Shown here piece after piece: positions 60,252 to 64,000 of a stretch of 64,000 nt of DNA. Position numbers and translations under genes: made by a program. Origin of the DNA: Nematostella vectensis (taxonomy: Eukaryota > Cnidaria > Anthozoa > Actiniaria > Edwardsiidae); the NCBI RefSeq assembly GCF_932526225.1, contig NC_064037.1, positions 12,072,203 to 12,136,202 of the forward strand. The letters run 5' to 3'. Under the pieces are notes generated by a model. The model worked only from the letters and a program-made list of their open reading frames with translations. It made no database searches and was not told the DNA's origin. Position 1 is the stretch's first letter; each line of letters starts with the position of its first letter.

Positions 60252-62066
60252 ATGCAGAGATTCCTGTACGTATTGCTGGCTATTACTGTTGCTTGCGGCT
60301 TCTTTTTGCTAGGGTACAAACTAGCGAATATTTTGGGAAGATATAAGAAACCATCAAAAGAGAATAGTATCGCTACTAAACTGCGGTTCGATTTGCCCTC
60401 GGCCTATCACGCCATAGGCACTCTTCATCTTCCATACGACAACATCAGAGAACCCTTTGAGTCTTGGTACGCTAGGGATTATAACATGAGCCGCATTGAT
60501 TATTACTACGGTAAGTTGCGTCTGAGGTCGCGGGTCACTGCTATTGATGACTAGGTCAGAGAATCTTTTTGGCTTGGTACGCTAAGGATTATAACAAGGG
60601 TTCGCAATGGTTATATTATTAAGGTAAGCTGGGTCTGGGGTCGCGTGCATATCGCGTCCTTATAGCGACCAATTACAATATCAGATAGTCCCTTGAGGCC
60701 TGCTATACACTGAGATGTCACCATGGGACCATTACTATAACTACGGTGTGTTGAGTTTAAAGTCGCGGCCTTATCGCGACTGTAATGCGACCATTATCGC
60801 GAACTTATCTCGACTTTACTGCGACCAACCTCGGGGCTAGAATCAGAGAAGTCTCCCAGATGAAATTCTGCCATAATAAAGATTTGTATTGCCTTTCCAG
60901 GAATGGACAAGACGTTTCAGCGCGGAGACCTGATGGATTACGGTGTCCTGGTGAAGGTGGTCCCTGCGCACTGGGGGAGAGATGAAGATCTGGACAAAAA
61001 CACCATCAGCTGCTGGTACCGTCCAGGGTTCAGATGGTCACAGCAGCGTGGACAATCAGTTCTCCCTGCTCATCTTGAACATTTCAAGGTAACCATAGAA
61101 ACATCAACAAGATCGCTATACAGTAGCACCCTCGAGAGTTGTCACCAAAGGATTTTCCTCCGACATCCTCTATTTCTCAGCATTTTAACAAATGAGTGGT
61201 TTCGGGGGGGCGGATACAACGCTCCCTACTCATCTGGGTCTTAATGAGTGTATTTTACATGATGTCCGAAGTATTGATTACGCTAATTACAATTGCCTAG
61301 TACTAAGAATTTGTTTGCATGGGGCAGCTATTTGCGAGCCAAAATCTTTTGCTTAGAGTTACAAGGTCCGGTTTACCGATAATAAGGTATATCTCCAGAA
61401 GGCACAGTTTCCATTTTATGGTGGAGCTCGAGAAACCCACCTTCCTCTGATCGTCCACGTAATTTTGTATTCTACATAGTTATTTTTTAATTTCCATACA
61501 TAGCTCGCTCTGTAGAGCAATATGCGAGGGTCGATCGATTATATTAATACATTTTTGATTGCATACTTAACCACTGTAATTTATTACTCTATATTCATTA
61601 CAAAGTTCATTATAACATCATTTATTGTATATTTAACGACTGCATTTATTACACTATATTCATTACAAAGTTTATTATTACACTACTAACTGATTATATA
61701 TTTAACGACTGTAATTTATTAATCTATATTCATTAAAAAGTTCATAATTACATTATTGATTAAACATTTCACCACTGTAATTTATTTCTCTATATTTATT
61801 ACAAAGTTTATAATCACATTAACAGTTTATCGGCGAGGAGATTCGTAGCGGCATGCCTACTTTCAAGTATCAGCGAAACACTACGATCTTCCATAAGAAA
61901 AACTCTTACACTTTCTGGATGACGAAGGCTAAGCCCCATCGTCCCTTGCGCTACGTGATGCACGGCTATGACACTCTTCTGAACTCCTTCTACGACCACT
62001 ATGTCATGGACTATCTCTCCTTTCAGCCCTGGAAGTTTGACTTTGAAGTCATGAAGATTCCTAAAG
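60252..62066 (+). CDS. Counting-factor-associated-protein-D-like gene, first exon B and shared exons 2-3 (partial)
   Basis: Exons 60252-60510, 60901-61088 and 61826-62066; the gene continues past the window. Exon B encodes MQRFLYVLLAITVACGFFLL, a signal-anchor or signal peptide, then FDLPSAYHAIGTLHLPYDNI, REPFESWYARDYNMSRIDYY. Exon 2 (GMDKTFQRGDLMDYGVLVKV, CWYRPGFRW) and exon 3 (FIGEEIRSGMPTFKYQRNTT, FWMTKAKPHRPLRYVMHGYD) match the N-terminal region of CfaD-type digestive cysteine proteinases. The C1 peptidase catalytic domain is expected downstream, outside the window. Junction phases are 1, 0 and 1. The family call rests on remembered motif order and needs an alignment. Confidence 0.7.
60466..60770. 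repeat. Degenerate duplications of exon B's end and donor
   Basis: After the real donor (60511), a second diverged copy at about 60555-60645 keeps TTGGTACGCTAAGGATTATA and a GTAAGC donor. A third at about 60680-60765 is more eroded (CTATAACTACGGTGTG, AGTCGCGG). Confidence 0.7.
61560..61825. repeat. ~65-bp AT-rich repeat, four copies, running into the exon 3 acceptor
   Basis: Copies share CACTGTAATTTATTACTCTA, TATTCATTACAAAGTT and ATTATAACATCA. The last copy supplies the acceptor TCACATTAACAG at 61825. Confidence 0.8.
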
Positions 62067-62129
62067 GTAGAGAGTGGTTGGAAGAGGGGAAAGGGGAGGG
62101 GTGTGTGGGTGGGGGTGGGGGTGGATTAA

Positions 62130-64000
62130 TCAGGTAAAGAGGGTGGGTGTAGATGGTGTAGGGAGTGGGTTTAGCTTGTTATAAGGGGTGGGATTAGATT
62201 AGCTATGGGTAGGGGGTGAGTGCAGTTTTGTGTAGGGGTAGTGTTAAGCTTGTTTAAGTGGTGGATGTAGCTAAGTCTTACTGGATGTAAGGGGTGGGTG
62301 TAGCTAGGTTTAACTGGATGTAAGGGGTGGATGTAGCTAAGTTCAACTGGATGTAAGGGGTGGGTGTAGCTAGGTTTAACTGGATGTAAGGGGTGGGTGT
62401 AGCTAAGTTTAACTGGATAAGGGGTGGGTGTAGCTAGGTTTAACTGAATGTAAGTGGTGGGTGTATCTAGGTTTAACTGGATTAAGGGGTGGGTGTAGCT
62501 AGGTTTAACTGGATGCAAGGGGTGGGTGTAGCTAGGTTTAACTGGATGTAAGGGGTGGGTGTAGCTAGGTTTTACTGGATGTAAGGGGTGGGTGTAGCTA
62601 GGTTTAACTGGATGTAAGTGGTGGGTGTAGCTAAGTTTTACTGGATGTAAGGGGTGAGTGTAGCTAATTTTAACTGGATGTAAGGGGTGGGTGTAGCTAG
62701 GTTTAACTGGATGTAAGGGGTGGGTGTAGCTAAGTTTAACTGGATGTAAGGGGTGGGTGTAGCTAGGTTTTACTTGATGTAAGGGGTGGGTGTAGCTAGG
62801 TTTAACTGGATGTAAGGGGTGGGTGTAGCTAAGTTTTACTGGATGTAAGGGGTGGGTGTAGCTAGGTTTAACTGGATGTATGGGGTGGGTGTAGCTAAGT
62901 TTAACTGGATGTAAGGGGTGGGTGTAGCTAGGTTTAACTGGATGTAAGGGGTGGGTGTAGCTAAGTTTAACTGGATGTAAGGGGTGGGTGTAGCTAGGTT
63001 TAACTGGATGTAAGGGGTGGGTGTAGCTAAGTTTAACTGGATGTAAGGGGTGGGTGTAGCTAAGTTTAACTGGATGTAAGTGGTGGGTGTATCTAGGTTT
63101 AACTGAATGTAAGTGGTGGGTGTATCTAGGTTTAACTGGATTAAGGGGTGGGTGTAGCTAGGTTTAACTGGATGTAAGGGGTGGGTGTAGCTAGGTTTTA
63201 CTGGATGTAAGGGGTGGGTGTAGCTAGGTTTAACTGGATGTAAGTGGTGGATGTAGCTAAGTTTTACTGGATGTAAGGGGGGAGTGTAGCTAATTTTAAC
63301 TGGATGTAAGGGGTGGGTGTAGCTAGGTTTAACTGGATGTAAGGGGTGGGTGTAGCTAAGTTTAACTGGATGTAAGGGGTGGGTGTAGCTAGGTTTTACT
63401 TGATGTAAGGGGTGGGTGTAGCTAGGTTTAACTGGATGTAAGGGGTGGGTGTAGCTAAGTTTTACTGGATGTAAGTGGTGGGTGTATCTAGGTTAAACTG
63501 GATTAAGGGGTGGGTGTAGCTAGGTTTAACTGGATGCAAGGGGTGGGTGTAGCTAGGTTTAACTGGATATAAGGGGTGGGTGTACCTAGGTTTTACTGGA
63601 TGTAAGGGGTGGGTGTAGCTAATTTTAACTGGATGTAAGGGGTGGGTGTAGCTAGGTTTAACTGGATGTAAGGGGTGGGTGTAGATAAGTTTAACTGGAT
63701 GTAAGGGGTGGGTGTAGCTAGGTTTTACTTGATGTAAGGGGTGGGTGTAGCTAGGTTTAACTGGATGTAAGGGGTGGGTGTAGCTAAGTTTTACTGGATG
63801 TAAGGGGTGGGTGTAGCTAGGTTTAACTGGATGTAAGGGGTGGGTGTAGCTAAGTTTAACTGGATGTAAGGGGTGGGTGTAGCTAGGTTTAACTGGATGT
63901 AAGGGGTGGGTGTAGCTAAGTTTAACTGGATGTAAGGGGTGGGTGTAGCTAGGTTTAACTGGATGTAAGGGGTGGGTGTAGCTAAGTTTAACTGGATGTA
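62130..64000. repeat. 33-bp minisatellite, >55 copies, continuing past the window
   Basis: The unit is GGATGTAAGGGGTGGGTGTA plus GCTAGGTTTAACT, in the intron after exon 3. Variant units (AAGTGGTGGGTGTATCTAGG, GGATTAAGG, GCTAATTTTAAC) recur in the same order at intervals of several hundred bp, indicating block duplication. Confidence 0.95.

Overview
This is eukaryotic, almost certainly cnidarian, genomic DNA. The intron-rich genes encode vertebrate-like proteins, a long ectodomain protein is built from shuffled phase-1 modules, and MITEs, an LTR retrotransposon and many intronic minisatellites are present. A sea anemone such as Nematostella is my best guess; that is inference from gene content and repeat style, not a database match. 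I assembled exons by hand from splice sites, intron phase and protein-family patterns.

Layout. (1) 374-11236, plus strand: a complete 11-exon RAD51D gene of 328 codons, with a 10-nt microexon, a 22-bp array in one intron and a 4.8-kb 28-bp array in another. (2) 12934-48852, minus strand: one ~36-kb gene for a large single-pass receptor. Order: signal peptide, MAM, MAM, SRCR, MAM, SRCR, D8C (uromodulin-like), SRCR, MAM, MAM, SRCR, SRCR, SRCR, EGF, an unrecognised juxtamembrane region, a transmembrane helix and a 38-residue tail. The 32 core exons total 5853 nt (1950 codons plus stop), and the reading phase is consistent at every junction. A C-type lectin exon (symmetric phase 1-1) sits in the intron that splits the fourth MAM domain. 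A damaged Ty3/gypsy element with 5-bp target duplications lies antisense in the same intron. (3) 48853-55256: intergenic DNA with a MITE nested at the end of another MITE. (4) 55257-56648, plus: an intronless rhodopsin-family GPCR resembling opsins and melatonin receptors but without the retinal lysine. (5) 58076 to the window end, plus: the 5' part of a gene resembling papain-family counting-factor-associated protein D. It has two alternative first exons (one secreted, one signal-anchored), both phase-compatible with the same downstream exons. The peptidase domain would lie beyond the window.

The most unusual property is the relation between tandem repeats and splice sites. At eight of the exon ends read here, the 5' splice site, usually with flanking exon sequence, has itself been tandemly duplicated, from 2 to about 57 copies. 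This leaves rows of decoy donors just downstream of the real one. Three other arrays abut 3' splice sites, and in RAD51D the last repeat copy appears to supply the branch point. This is the observation most worth following up, together with the lectin exon inside a MAM domain and the alternative first exons.
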